Assembly (NCBI GenBank): GCA_020137815.1
Contig: CM035356.1
Location: forward strand, 5,986,145 to 6,050,144
Source: Hormiphora californensis
Lineage: Eukaryota > Ctenophora > Tentaculata > Cydippida > Pleurobrachiidae
Reading direction: 5' to 3'
DNA: 64,000 nt
Shown here: piece after piece, positions 15,476 to 26,706 of the stretch
How positions within the stretch are numbered: position 1 is the first letter of the stretch
Layout of the letters: each line of letters begins with the position of its first letter
Position numbers and translations under genes: made by a program
The notes under the pieces: model-generated
Databases searched by the model: none
Told to the model about the DNA's origin: nothing
What the model saw: the letters and a program-made list of their open reading frames with translations, nothing else

Positions 15476-16356
15476 TGGCAGAGAAGTGACATAGACAGAG
15501 AAAAGGATGCTGAGATTGTGATGGCTCGGATGAAAATATTTCAAAAAGTAACTCTACAGTTAAATGCTAAAGGGTTTAAAAATATCAGCAATTCTAGGAG
15601 ATTGTAAAACTCTTTTACCATTTGGCTAGCTACTTAGCCCTCAAATTGTGTACAAGAGGGAATTGATTCACCTGCAGCAGTATATCACTCGGTGCGTCGT
15701 TCAAAGGCTTCTCTAGATGATGAAATGAGACATATATTCATATTGATATTTTGGACCCACGAAGTCACTGCATAGACATGATGGGATTGGGTCAACAAGC
15801 AATGGAGAAGCTACTGCGTGGGTAATTAAATGTTCGTAAGGTGCAAAAAGAATTAATGCTATTTCGCATCTAGAGATATGAGTGCACGCAAAAGCTTTAA
15901 TTCCGAGGTCCATGGACGCGGGGTTTTGAGATAGGATGAGGAACGGGGGGGGGAGTGAAAGGAGAGGGAAAGGGGGAAGAGAGGGGAAGAGGAGAGAGGG
16001 GAGGAGGAGAAGGGGGGAGAGAGAAGAGAGAGGGAGCAAGGAGGGGGAGAGGAGGGGGGGGGGAAGAGGGAAATGGGGGGGAAAAAGGGGGAGGAGCGGG
16101 GGGGGCGAGAGAGAGAAAGAGGAGGGGGGAAAAGAGCCCAAAAGGGGGGGGGGGGGGGGGGGAGAGGAGGAAGGGTGTTTGGGTTGTGGAAAAAATTGGG
16201 GGTTGATATAGGGTGCAAGGGTTCAAGCTTAAAAAGCCTGCTCCGCCATTCGGGGATTTTTTTATTTAAAACCTCTCCAGCAATTGGGGGATGAACAAGT
16301 TCAAAGGAAAACAGACGACGATGTACAAAGTTCAAGAAACAACCACTAAAATGACA

Positions 16357-16387
<31 letters not shown>

Positions 16388-16641
16388 ACAAAGTGCCGAC
16401 AGTGGGGTAGGGCGGCACGTCTCCCCCGTAGGGTGGTAGGGTGTAGGGTTAATTGGCGTGGCAAAGCGCACATCGTTTGAAAATTAGGGGCAAGGGAAGA
16501 CTCTTCCGTGGGCAGCTTGTCTCTCTCTCCCCCTCTTGCAGTGGTGGTAGTATAACTCAGCTCAATTTGTATCTATAATGTACAGGGAATGAACAGCAAC
16601 ACGCCCCTTCCTCCGTTACAACACGCTCTTAAGGTTTTGGG
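15476..16641. other. Purine-rich stretch without a gene
   Basis: Contains a strongly strand-asymmetric G/A block at 15940-16180, including a run of about 18 G at 16145-16162, and a (GT)n tract at 16359-16387. Open frames over the G/A block are low-complexity. No exon is recognised. Confidence 0.6.
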
Positions 16642-16645
16642 TTCT

Positions 16646-17792
16646 TATTAAAGAACTAGGTTGACACCCAAAGGACCAGACCATACCACACCTCCACCGC
16701 CATGCCAGGGGGTTGGGAAACAAAGTAACGATAGACGAGTTTTCGATTGTAGTGAATTGCAATGAAGAATAGAAATATGAATGCAAGTTATATACAGAAA
16801 CTTATCTAGAATCACATGACTGTTATCACTAAGACATTAAGACAAGTACTGGGTTATGGGGTGAGGCCTTATATGAGGCGTGATTCTCATGTATAGTGGT
16901 ATTGCTACTACCGTGTCAATACACACTATAACATATGCCCCTGACAAAAAAGAATTGTCTTTTGAGTTCGTAATTGGACTCAAAATACAATCAAAAATAT
17001 CAATCACGTTTACGTAATCAGGAAATTAAATATCCTAATAAACTCGATTGTCAATTCTCTACCAACCGCTAAAATTTTATTCCCTGGCACCAACATAAAA
17101 GCTAAAATTTAAAATAAAATGTCCATTCTACCAAAATGTCCGTAAATATCTGGCCCTAAACACACTCACACTCACACTGCCCATCCGCCACCTCCACCGA
17201 CCATAGAGTAGGATAGTCTCCCCAACTGGCTCCAATCTACAAAAAACCAGCTGACTACTGTCACACTGTCCTGAGCTAAGCAGGACTACTTCCCCAGGAT
17301 TGGGGGACTGCCGGCCATCTCATTCTCCTCTAGGCCTGGACTCCACTCGCCACTCAACAATCCACGCACAAATCCTGGGTACAGGGGGAGAACACGCGAC
17401 AGGTAAACTCCTGCTCCTACTGACCAGCGTCTAGCTGCCTATCTCGGTGAAGATTGGGGATGGAGATGAGGGTCACGGGTTCGTGTCCCGTATCAGGCTC
17501 CATTTATTAAAGAACTAGGTTGACACCCAAAGGACCAGACCATACCACACCTCCACCGCCATGCCAGGGGGTTGGGAAACAAAGTAACGATAGACGAGTT
17601 TTCGATTGTAGTGAATTGCAATGAAGAATAGAAATATGAATGCAAGTTATATACAGAAACTTATCTAGAATCACATGACTGTTATCACTAAGACATTAAG
17701 ACAAGTACTGGGTTATGGGGTGAGGCCTTATATGAGGCGTGATTCTCATGTATAGTGGTATTGCTACTACCGTGTCAATACACACTATAACA
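16646..17792 (-). mobile_element. TRIM: miniature LTR retrotransposon with 288-bp LTRs
   Basis: Two direct repeats of exactly 288 bases (16646-16933 and 17505-17792) that look identical by eye enclose 571 bases with no meaningful ORF. In minus orientation the LTR begins TGTTATAGTGTG. The tRNA primer-binding site TGGAGCCTGATACGGGAC follows two bases after the 5' LTR (17485-17502), and a polypurine-like CAGGGGCATA abuts the 3' LTR (16934-16943). A TTCT target duplication flanks the element (16642-16645, 17793-17796). Without gag or pol it must have moved using proteins supplied by another element. Near-identical LTRs imply recent insertion. Confidence 0.88.
17485..17517 (-). other. Primer-binding site of the TRIM element
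   Basis: The plus strand reads as a tRNA 3' end: T-arm stem ACGGG, loop TTCGTGT, stem CCCGT (17475-17491), then the acceptor strand ending CCA at 17502. The complement is the PBS. The match extends past the usual 18 bases into the T loop and 5' T stem. Confidence 0.6.
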
Positions 17793-18476
17793 TTCTAAAA
17801 CACTACAACACGGCATTCCTACCTGTTCGTTTAGCTCATTTGGGTTCTAAAATGCTCGATGCGGGCGACGATGTGTGATACTGTTTCAAAAGTAATGCGA
17901 CGTAGCAAACAAGACAAATAGCGGTTCATAACTAATGGAAGTAGAAAAGTTTGGAAACTACGAAAGCAGATTAATCAATATATATACCAAACTCTCACGC
18001 CCTCTTATATGGAAAGGTTGCAACGAGGCGGGAGGGGCTACAACATTCACTCATGATCAGTGAGTTGTTTGGGTAAGTAAATACCATGCACGTCATGATG
18101 TAGATGAAGGAGAGCTTTTTTGTTGAGTAAGGGGGAAGAGCTTTTAGAAGGTTTGCAAAAACTAAAAGCTCCCTCTCTATTATAGATCCCTCTCTATCTC
18201 TTGCTCATCAAAGAAATATAGTTGTGGTTGATGTCATCAAGAGAACAAATTCAAGAAATATTTTAGAAAAATTTCTCCTGTGCGAAAATCTTCCACGCCA
18301 GAGGCAGAACTATAGTTTTTATTCATTTCATGGATGCGGATGTTCAAATTTTTCCAGATAATTTAGTTTCTGATTCTACAATTACATACAGTGCAATGGC
18401 TTGTTATGTTCTAACCCTCCTTTACATTTGTAAACAGAGTCTAGCTAGGCAAGCAATGGCACGATTTAAAACTAAC
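17793..18476. other. 3' side of the M16 gene at 18477-20622, no exon read
   Basis: The next expected M16 exon was looked for on the minus strand and not found. No repeat was recognised. Confidence 0.35.
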
Positions 18477-20622
18477 CTGTGTAATGGGTGTCGGGGGCTG
18501 GAGCTAACTTCAATAATTGCCTGGGAAGCCCAACTATTCTGGTTTACATCTTTTCCCCATTCACTTTCAATTGCGTGAATCTCTCTGAAATTACACTGGC
18601 TGTTATAGAGCTGCAATTGGCCTAGTGGTTTACTGCTAAATAGTGAAAATATGGATCGTTATAGGAGAATATGGATCGTTATAGGACAGATCATGTACAT
18701 TCTATGAACACAAAGGTATACAGTCGGACCCCGATTTACCGGGATGCTCAGTGGTTTCGCACGGTAAAATGGTAAATTGGGGTTTCAGTTAATCGGGGTC
18801 CGACTATAGTTCCCTGAAATGTAGGTCCTTACTTTTCAATGGCCTCCATATCGATGAGGGGATCCACAAAGAACCTGGAGAGGACCCATGTTGTCTCATT
18901 GAGCTTTGAATTCTTCGTCTCAAAGAAGTAGTTTGTGTCCTCCTTGTCGGTAAAGGCATTAGCCATACCGTTATCTAAAGAAGGATGATTATTTAGCATC
19001 TCGGGAACATCGGTGAATCGAGAGTTTGTTTGTTTGTTTGCTAAGACTGGAACTAAGAGGAACCTGGGAAGTGGGATACTAGATTCTCCCCCTCATTTTG
19101 GTCTTTCTTGCTTACAGTTTTCTTTACTTACTGTTTCTGATGAGGATATCATAGTAATTTTGAACTGGATACATTCGAGAACCCATAAACAGGAGATGTT
19201 CAAGAAAATGCGCCAAACCGTTGTACCTGAAAATGATGTAAGATCTTTAGTTAGCCACAAAAGATTCAAGTTTTACTCGATATATGCAATAAAAACGGAT
19301 TTTCAATAGTATGTAGGGGTTAGAAATGTTTGATTTCACCACTATTCTCACTAAACTGCCGTTATTTCACTAACCCGACAGGTTCATTGAAGCTGCCCGC
19401 ATGAACATTGACTCCACATGCTGATTTAACGGCGTCTTTATCACTAACAAGTGTAAACCGGATACCCGATGGGAGTGAGAAGGCCCTGTATAACCTGGCA
19501 TCACTTTCTGACTTTATAATACGACTTCCCTGAGGAAATATAAGTTGATTATTGTTAGGGCCATCCAGCCTCCGTGCAAAAGGTAGTATGGAAAATCCAT
19601 CCAATGCCATGTGGAATAGAAGTTCAGGAATTGATGAAATTCAAGCAAATTATAGCCTTTCCCTTGAAGTATTTCAAATAAAACACTCGATCAATATCCC
19701 ACCAGATCAACATCAGTATCGATCTTTACATCTAGATCTTTATCCAGATCTTTATATCTAGATCACTTACAGCACGGTGATTGAAGTAGAAAGCTGCGAT
19801 GGTAACCCCGACAACAATAAACACAACCAGAATTATTGGTATCATGTATTTCCGGGTGGGTGGTTGCCGTTTCCACCGGTAATAGGTAAAAAGGGCTGTT
19901 TGGTAGAAGGGTGGTGGCGCTGAGACATCCTCCTCTAGTCCATGATACTCAACAGTCGCCTGGAAACAGAGAGAAATCTAAAGAAAGTATAATTTGAAGT
20001 TGAAAAACAAAATAAACTCAGGTTTAACATTGTTAAAGTGAGAGTGGACCGAATCAGAATCAGACAAGTTTGTTGTAGGTAGTAGAGATTAGCTTTCTGA
20101 GCATTTTGCGTTTTTGCCGCTCAAAATCGACCCACCCATCACTGAGATATTTTTGTTATGTTGGGAGAACTCCTGTTTAATCAGTATGTATAAAACAGAA
20201 AAGAAACAATCGTGGTGTTTTACTAACACATTCTGAATATAAGCAGTGAGGTTGACATGTCCATGCACAGAAGCAGGGCAATGCAAGCCAGCATATTCAA
20301 AATTTAAAGAATGTGTTAGTAAAACACAAGGATTGTTTCTATCCTGTTTGATAAATATTGATCCAGCAGGAATTCTCCCAACATAACAAAGATATCTCAG
20401 TGATGGGTGGGTCGATTTTGAGCGGCAAAAACGCAAAATGCTCAGAAAGCTAATCTCTACTACCTACAACAATTTTATCCGATTCTGATTCGGTCCACTC
20501 TCACTTTAAGTAACGGCTGAGTTTGGACGCACGTCTCTGAATCGGGGTGACGTGCACATATCTCAAATGTTTACCTCAATATTATCGTCTATCTCAAAAG
20601 TTTCCTTTCCATCTTCTGACAT
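18477..20622 (-). CDS. Membrane-anchored M16 (insulysin-like) metallopeptidase, exons 1-6
   Basis: Six exons join in a continuous frame: 20575-20622, 19771-19959, 19375-19529, 19132-19226, 18833-18974 and 18477-18584, all with GT-AG borders. The protein starts MSEDGKETFEIDDNIE. It has a membrane anchor near residues 55-76 (PIILVVFIVVGVTIAAFYF) and the linker IIKSESDARLYRAF. The zinc motif GLAHFLEHLLFMGS (H137, E140, H141) follows, then NNGMANAFTDKEDTNYFF, and the third-ligand segment EIHAIESEWG. All catalytic residues of the family are kept. The last exon ends in phase 2 at CAG|GTTAGT, the same position and phase as in the paralogues. Further exons are expected below 18477 but were not found, so the copy is either incomplete here or truncated. 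The start ATG at 20622 opens a short exon typical of a cytosolic tail. Confidence 0.85.
18721..18806. mobile_element. 86-bp TA-flanked pogo-like MITE
   Basis: Ends AGTCGGACCCCGATT in inverted orientation with TA on each side, inside an M16 intron and 26 bases from the exon at 18833. Same family as 14769-14852. Confidence 0.75.
20037..20505. mobile_element. TTAA-flanked element with long terminal inverted repeats
   Basis: Ends AGTGAGAGTGGACCGAATC in inverted orientation; the arms match over roughly 160 bases with small differences. TTAA sits on both sides (20033-20036 and 20506-20509), the target preference of piggyBac-type transposases. No transposase ORF, so it is a non-autonomous element. 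It lies in intron 1 of the M16 gene. Confidence 0.8.
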
Positions 20623-22640
20623 TACTACTCAGCGGAACTGTAGTGAGTCCGGGGCTATATCCGGGGTATTACTACCTGTAGTGAGTCCGGGCCGTTATCT
20701 ACAACAAAGAAGTAGGTATGAATTAAATCATTTCTGATTATCTTGAAAAGAGTTCATATCAGTCTGTGGTAACAAATACAAAACCAGATGGTCTGTTTTG
20801 AGTCGCTTGCCATCTGCTGTTTTGAGACACGTAGGTACATACCACTTTTGGTTTTGTAAAATGAAATATGGACTACTATACTGACTACAACTATTATACA
20901 GTACACATGATAATCTAGCAGTTCAACATAATTCATCAACGTGGTGTAAATTCGACATGTGTACATGAATACATGTGAGTGTACAATTTACACTTACCTT
21001 AGTTACTAATCACGTTCCTCTTCTCTCTTCCTCTTCTTAATTAATTCATGATCTACCACAACAAAGCAGCGGGTGAATGTCAAAGCAAGTTGAGGAGACA
21101 AAAGCAAGTTAAAATGCCAGTTGTTTATAATTAATATAATCGTGTACTGCACGCCTCTCTTTAACTCACACACACATACACGAGAGTGCAAAACAATTAT
21201 GTTGATCTTTCGAGAAAGGAAGTAAGGCGAGAATTATAATGAGGGTGCCGCCCATTGTGGGACAGTTAGAGGTAGGTACAGCAATTATAGGTTGACGTTA
21301 CAGAAGAATTACTAAAGTAATCATAAAAAGGTTATTTTATTTATTAAAGTAGATTGTTTAGAGTTAAAATTTAATCAATATACCTGTACGAACTTGTGTA
21401 TAAATGGCATAAAACGTGTTTGTAAAGAAAAGATTGCCATGTAGGGGATAATGACGGCTATAGAAAGCATGAAGAGATATACAGCTAGAGATGGGTGAGG
21501 GAGACATAGTCCACAGAGAGGGAGACAGAGAGACAGAGAGACATAGAGGGTGACGGAGAGACATAGAGGGTGACGGAGAGATATACAGCTAGAGATGGGT
21601 GAGGGAGACATAGTCCAGAGAGAGGGAGACAGAGAGAAGTGGTGAGGAGACAGAGAGACGTCTTGAGGGCGATGGAGAGATATAACAGCTTGAGATAGAT
21701 AGATATAGGGAGACAGAGATACGAGGAAGATATTTCTATAGACAGAGATGCAGTGAGCAGGCAAAGAGAAAGATAGAGACATTAAAACACAGAAATAGAG
21801 AGGGAACGCAACAGGTATTCTATATAGAGTTATGAGCGTTATTATAATAAAATATCAGGATATTTTAACAGACTAAGTGGTTTGTTTGAGAGACATAAAT
21901 GAATTTCTAAGAGCTCAAAATGTATTGAAAAGAAATAACGCCTTCATTCACGGAGACCCAAATAAAGATTAGCTCTTGACGTGTCTGGGTACCCCATAAA
22001 TTGTGAAATCAAAGAATTCAAAAAAACCATACCAAAGTTAGTGTAACCTGTAAGCTGTCAAAATAAATGCCAATGTAAAAAGCACACAGAGTATACAAGT
22101 AACAGCTAGAACTACAAATAAAGGTGACGACAGGAGGCTCACATATCAGAACAGGTGCAACTAACTGGAGGGGGAGGGCAATTAACACAGGGGGGGGGGG
22201 GCAATTAACACACGGGGGGGGGGGGGGGCAATTAACACAGGGGGGGTGCACCTTGATGAGATAAGGGGTGCACCACTAAATGATCAGGGGCATGATAGGT
22301 AAATAGTGGCACTATAATATGGTAAAAGAGTTATACGACTGCTGATCACGAACTGTGCAATTCACGGTTCATTTTGTGAGAGTGACCCTCTCACTCATTT
22401 CACAAGTTCTAACTTGCCAAAAAATATCTTGCCATGAGAAATGGCCGGGCTCCAACATATTCTACTAGCCGGTAACACATGCCACATGGTAGACAAAGTG
22501 ATTTGGCCTGGATAAGGAATTATAATAAATAGGGAGCTAATGGGGCCGGATAATACCCAGAGATGTACAGGGGACTAAGTGCAACTATACAAGTGAAGGT
22601 TGAAGAAGTGATGTCCCGGATTATACTCCGTGAGATTATG
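20623..22640. other. Intergenic stretch with local duplications
   Basis: Short direct repeats include GTAGTGAGTCCGGG (20641 and 20679), a duplicated block of about 115 bases around 21475-21625 (CTAGAGATGGGTGAGGGAGA twice), and poly-G spacers at 22165-22245. No exon of the flanking M16 genes was recognised. Confidence 0.5.
22165..22252. repeat. Poly-G / CAATTAACACA minisatellite
   Basis: Four units of CAATTAACACA followed by runs of 7-15 G. Run lengths differ and are probably unreliable. Confidence 0.7.
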
Positions 22641-22646
22641 TGAGAG

Positions 22647-22647
<1 letters not shown>

Positions 22648-22738
<91 letters not shown>
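22648..22738. repeat. (GA)n microsatellite
   Basis: GA tract of about 90 bases. Confidence 0.95.
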
Positions 22739-22739
<1 letters not shown>

Positions 22740-23192
22740 TACAGAGCTCTCACTTCCAGAGTACATATACACATTACACGCACGTGATCATTTATGTATT
22801 ATTCTGTGAGTGGAGAAATAAGAGAGGGATGAGAGAGAGAGAGAGATTTTAGAGACGGAGAGATACAGAGAAAGAGAGAGAGACAGAGAGATCTGGGGAA
22901 GTTTAAGATCACGCCTAGGAAGCTGGAAGGGCCTATGCAATCGTAATGCTAACAGCTAATACAGAACACTATTCACCACTATCTCTTGTACGATTTCCAA
23001 TCCGTACCGAGAGAAAAACTAAAAAGTAGAGAAAAACTGTCTTACACTAAATGTGCAAATAAAGCAATACCATTGTAAGCTGGTACTGGTCCGCAGATCA
23101 CACATGTGACGGTGGTGAATAATGAGCAAGGAAACTCTTGCAGCTCTCAACATTCCATTTCCTCTAATTTAGCCAAATGGAGGAGGGGTTTA

Positions 23193-23310
23193 ACGGCCTC
23201 CCTTGCACCTCGGGAGGTCAACAGTAGATCTGCGCGCACATCCCTGGGAGATCTCCCAGGGATGTGCGCGCAGATCTACTGTTGACCTCCCGAGGTGCAA
23301 GGGAGGCCGT
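23193..23310. repeat. 118-bp perfect palindrome
   Basis: Two 59-base arms with no spacer, axis between 23251 and 23252 (centre GGAGATCTCC). Each arm carries CCTTGCACCTCGGGAGGTCA. Symmetry continues imperfectly outward (GGGGTTTAACGGCC against GGGGACTTACGGCC). Confidence 0.85.
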
Positions 23311-23804
23311 AAGTCCCCGGTCCCTTGGCACTTAAATCCTTATAAACTCGGCCGATTATAACTATTTATGAATGGAAATTGCAACAATTCTACTCATTCT
23401 ACGAGAGTGGTGGGTGAATACGACTGTTGTTACATACGCCATATTGTCAAAAGGAAAGCAAACGATAATTATTGAAATTGGATATTGGAAAAATTGTGCT
23501 CGAGGCGCGATTTAATTTCAAGCCGCCTTTAATTTATAATTTAACAAATTTGATAACTGCCAAATACAATTCTCGAGTTCTCGATAAACTGCGAATAATT
23601 GTTCAATAGGAAGGATTTTCGAATTTAGCACTTGTTGCTCAATTTAACATCATTATATCAGCCTAAACTTCGAGAAAAAGTTGGGCTAAACTTTTCGTGT
23701 GATGGAATGGGATGGTGGGTGATGGGATGTGCTATGCATGTTGATAAACTTTACAATTATAAAGGAGTATATTGTGCTCCTTCATAAAACTAAACACCAC
23801 GTAC
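23311..23804. other. Intron or intergenic stretch, nothing recognised
   Basis: It should contain the next intron of the M16 gene whose exon lies at 23805-23946, since that exon ends in a good donor (CGG|GTACGT). No further exon was found. Confidence 0.35.
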
Positions 23805-23946
23805 CCGTTGTAGGGAGATTCAGGGTTGGCTGAGCTATAAATAATCTGGTTCCGTGTCCGACTATTCTTCCCCTTGTTTCTATTATACTCACTATTAACC
23901 GCAATAAGAGCAGTTTCCAGCCTGTTCTCAGACAACAAGGGACTCG
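23805..23946 (-). CDS. M16 metallopeptidase exon (fourth paralogue, third-ligand exon)
   Basis: Read on the minus strand from CCCTCCCACAG| at 23946. The exon enters in phase 1 and leaves in phase 2. It encodes SPLLSENRLETALIAVNSEY and then RNKGKNSRTRNQIIYSSANPE and on. This aligns without gaps to APLMTADAIKREMGAVESEY of the paralogue at 12503-13149, including the third zinc ligand (E of SEY). The alignment is what fixes the acceptor at 23947-23949 rather than the later AACAG at 23922. The bases at and just outside this acceptor are the first unit of the 31-bp array. Confidence 0.75.
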
Positions 23947-25745
23947 CTGTGGGAGGGGGGGGTTAACAAGGGTCTCACTGTGGGAGGGAGGGGGTTAACA
24001 GAGGATCTCCTGTGGGAGGAGGGGGTTAACAGAGGACCTTGTCATTGGGAGGGAGGGGGGTAAAAGGACTCACTGAGGGAGGAAGGGGTTAACAGGGACT
24101 CGCTGTGGGAGGAGGGGTTAACAAGGGGACCTGAGGGGGGGGTTAACAGAGGACTCACTGTAGGGAGGGGGTTTAACAAGGGACTCCCTGTGGGAGGGAG
24201 GGGGTTAATAGAGGACTCACTGAGGGAGGAAGGGGGTTAACAAGGGACTCGCTGTGGGAGGGAGGGGGTTAACAGAGGACCCACTGAGGGAGGGGGTTAA
24301 CAGAGGACTCCCTGTGGGAGGGAGGGGGTTAACAAGGGACTCACTGGTGGAGGGGGGTTAACAAGGGACTCACTGTGGGAGGGAGGGGGTTAACAAGGAC
24401 TCCTGTGTGGGAGGGAGGGTTAACAAGGGACTCACTGTGGGAGGGAGGGGTTAACAAGGGACTCACTGTGGGAGGAGGGGGTTAACAGAGGACTCGCTGT
24501 GGGAGGGAGGGGGTTAACAGAGGACTCACTGTGGGAGGGGGGTTAACAGAGGACTCGCGGGGGAGGGAGGGGTTAACAGGGACTCGCTTGGGAGGAGGGG
24601 GTTAAAAGAGGACTCGCGTGGGAGGGAGGGGGTTAACAGAGGACGCCTGTGGGGAGGGGGTTAACAAGGGACTCGCTGTGGGAGGGAGGGGGTTAACAGA
24701 GGACTCACTGTGGGAGGGAGGGGGTTAACAGAGGACTCGCTGTGGGAGGGAGGGGGTTAACAGAGGACGCACTTTGGGGGAGGGGTTAACAAGGACTCGC
24801 TGTGGGAGAGAGGGGTTAACAGAGGACTCGCTGTGGGAGGGAGGGGTTGACGAGGCCTCGCTGTGGGAGGGAGGGGTTACAAGGACTCGCTGCTGTGGGA
24901 GGAGGGGGTTAACAGAGGACTCGCTGTGGGAGGGAGGGGGGGGTTACAGAGGACTCGCTGTGGGAGGGGAGGGGGTTAACAGAGGACTCGCTGTGGGAGG
25001 GAGGGGGTTAACAAGGGACTCGCTGAGGGAGGGAGGGGGTTAACAGAGGACTCACTGTGGGAGGGAGGGGGTTTACAGAGGACTCACTGTGGGAGGAGGG
25101 GGTTAACAGAGGACTCGCTGTGGGAGGGAGGGGGTTAACAGAGGACTCACTGTGGGAGGGAGGGGGTTAACAAGGGACTCGCTGTGGGAGGGAGGGGGTT
25201 AACAGAGGACTCGCTGTGGGAGGGAGGGGGTTAACAGAGGACTCGCTGTGGGAGGGAGGGGTTAACAGAGGACTCCTGTGGGAGGGAGGGTTACAGGGAC
25301 TCACTTGTGGGGGGAGGGGTTAACAAGGACTCGCTGTGGGAGGGAGGGGGTTAACAGAGGACTCACTGTGGGAGGGAGGGGTTAACAGAGGACTCGCTGT
25401 GGGAGGGAGGGGGTTAACAGAGGACTCGCTGTGGGAGGGAGGGGTTAAACAGGGACTCCTGTGGGAGGGAGGGGGTTAACAAAGGGACTCACGTGGAAGG
25501 GAGGGTTTAACAGAGGACTCCTGTGGAGGGAGGGGGTTAACAAAGGACTCGCTGTGGAGGGAGGGGTTAACAGAGGACTCGCTGTGGGGGGAGGGGTTAA
25601 AAAGGAACTCGCTGTGGGAGGGAGGGGTTAACAGAGGACTCGCTGTGGGAGGAGGGGTTCAATAGAGGTACTCGCTGTGGAAGGAGGGGGTTACAAGGAC
25701 TCCTGTGGAGGGGGGGGTTAACAGAGGACTCAGAGGGAGGGAGGG
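23947..25745. repeat. 31-bp minisatellite built from a 3' splice site
   Basis: About 58 units of GGGGTTAACAGAGGACTCGC followed by TGTGGGAGGGA, with indel variants. On the transcribed (minus) strand each unit reads TGTTAACCCCCTCCCTCCCA then CAG|CGAGTCC: a branch-like TTAAC, a pyrimidine tract, CAG and the first seven bases of the exon at 23805-23946. Units with CTCACTGTG in place of CTCGCTGTG also create ACA|GTGAGT, an overlapping donor consensus. The plus strand has three or more G runs per unit and could form G-quadruplexes. Confidence 0.9.
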
Positions 25746-25863
25746 AGGGGTTGCAGATTTAACTGGGACAAAAGTAACAAAAATATCAGGGTTGGGTTCT
25801 ACTAAGGGGTAACTAAATAAGTTGGTTAATGAATTATTAAATAAATGAAGTTGAATACCATTA

Positions 25864-26646
25864 GGGTAAACCGGGGCAAAATGGTTACTTGTTTACTTAA
25901 TATCGGTTTTCTCACTCATTTAAAAAAAGAGACAACTGGAAAAACTTATATAGGATTAAAGTTTCACTTATTTTTAATCTTTCAAATAAGATAATTTCAA
26001 CTATAGGGAACCAGTCATGTACTTAACTAAATAACTAATTGAAAATTTTGGTCGGAAATTTGGTACCGGGGCATTCGAGCACAACCATAGAGAGTGCTTT
26101 TATTTCGTCACGTGGGAGTCCGTGAACGTCCTCACAACACCAGACAGAAGATTCCCGCTGGGTGTTGTTAGAGGTGGGGGCACTTTCGAACAATTAATCT
26201 ACCGCAATCTACACGCTGGTCGTTTTCTGCCTCGAATTGCCCCGGTACTCACCGTGATCACGTGGTCAAAACTGTACATCATTGCCCGGGAGTTAACCAA
26301 ATTGCCCCGTGTGTGTAAAAAACCAATTGCCCATGTTTCGAATTGCCCCGTTTTCGAAATTCCGATTACCCCGTATCTTTAATTTACCAAAGAATTTGGA
26401 ATGAAAACATGCTAATTTCAAATATTTTTATACCATCTGAAAGCTGATATTATTAGCTTTCAGCTGGTTTTTTCAATCGGAAATTGACCAACTTACCTCA
26501 TCTAGAGCCATTTAGTGTTAACGGCATGCTCGAACGAGCAGTTTCTTCTGGAGATAGATACGGTCATTATGATACTTAAACTAGGTGAGAGACGGCATAC
26601 TATGGTTCGAATTGCCCCAGTTGTTTCGAATTGCCCCGGTTTACCC
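25864..26646. mobile_element. 783-bp TA-flanked MITE, GGGTAAACCGGGGCAA ends
   Basis: The 16-base terminal inverted repeats are perfect and bordered by TA (25862-25863 and 26647-26648). Inside, GAATTGCCCCG-type subterminal repeats recur near the right end. No transposase ORF. It lies in the intron of the fourth M16 gene, with its right edge 8 bases from the donor of the exon at 26655-26706. Confidence 0.82.
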
Positions 26647-26654
26647 TAACTTAC

Positions 26655-26706
26655 ATATAAAGCTGGAGAGCATCTTGGCAGCACGAACCCAGGCATAAGT
26701 TGGTAC
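26655..26706 (-). CDS. M16 metallopeptidase exon (fourth paralogue, small exon)
   Basis: A 52-base exon with acceptor CTCCTCAG| and donor T|GTAAGT encodes VPTYAWVRAAKMLSSFI, phase 0 in and phase 1 out. It fills the gap between the exons at 27133-27227 and 23805-23946: FI plus SSPLL aligns with FFVAPLM of the paralogue. Support comes from phase and alignment; on its own it would be too short to call. Confidence 0.6.

Noticed and set aside
23805-23921. Alternative acceptor AACAG at 23922 for the M16 exon
   Set aside because: It keeps the frame only if the preceding exon ends in phase 2, but the preceding exon (26655-26706) ends in phase 1. The site at 23947 fits phase and gives a full-length gap-free alignment.
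23940-25745. CRISPR-like regular spacing of repeats (also 30481-41376)
   Set aside because: The units are contiguous with no unique spacers, in a eukaryotic intron setting. They are minisatellites.
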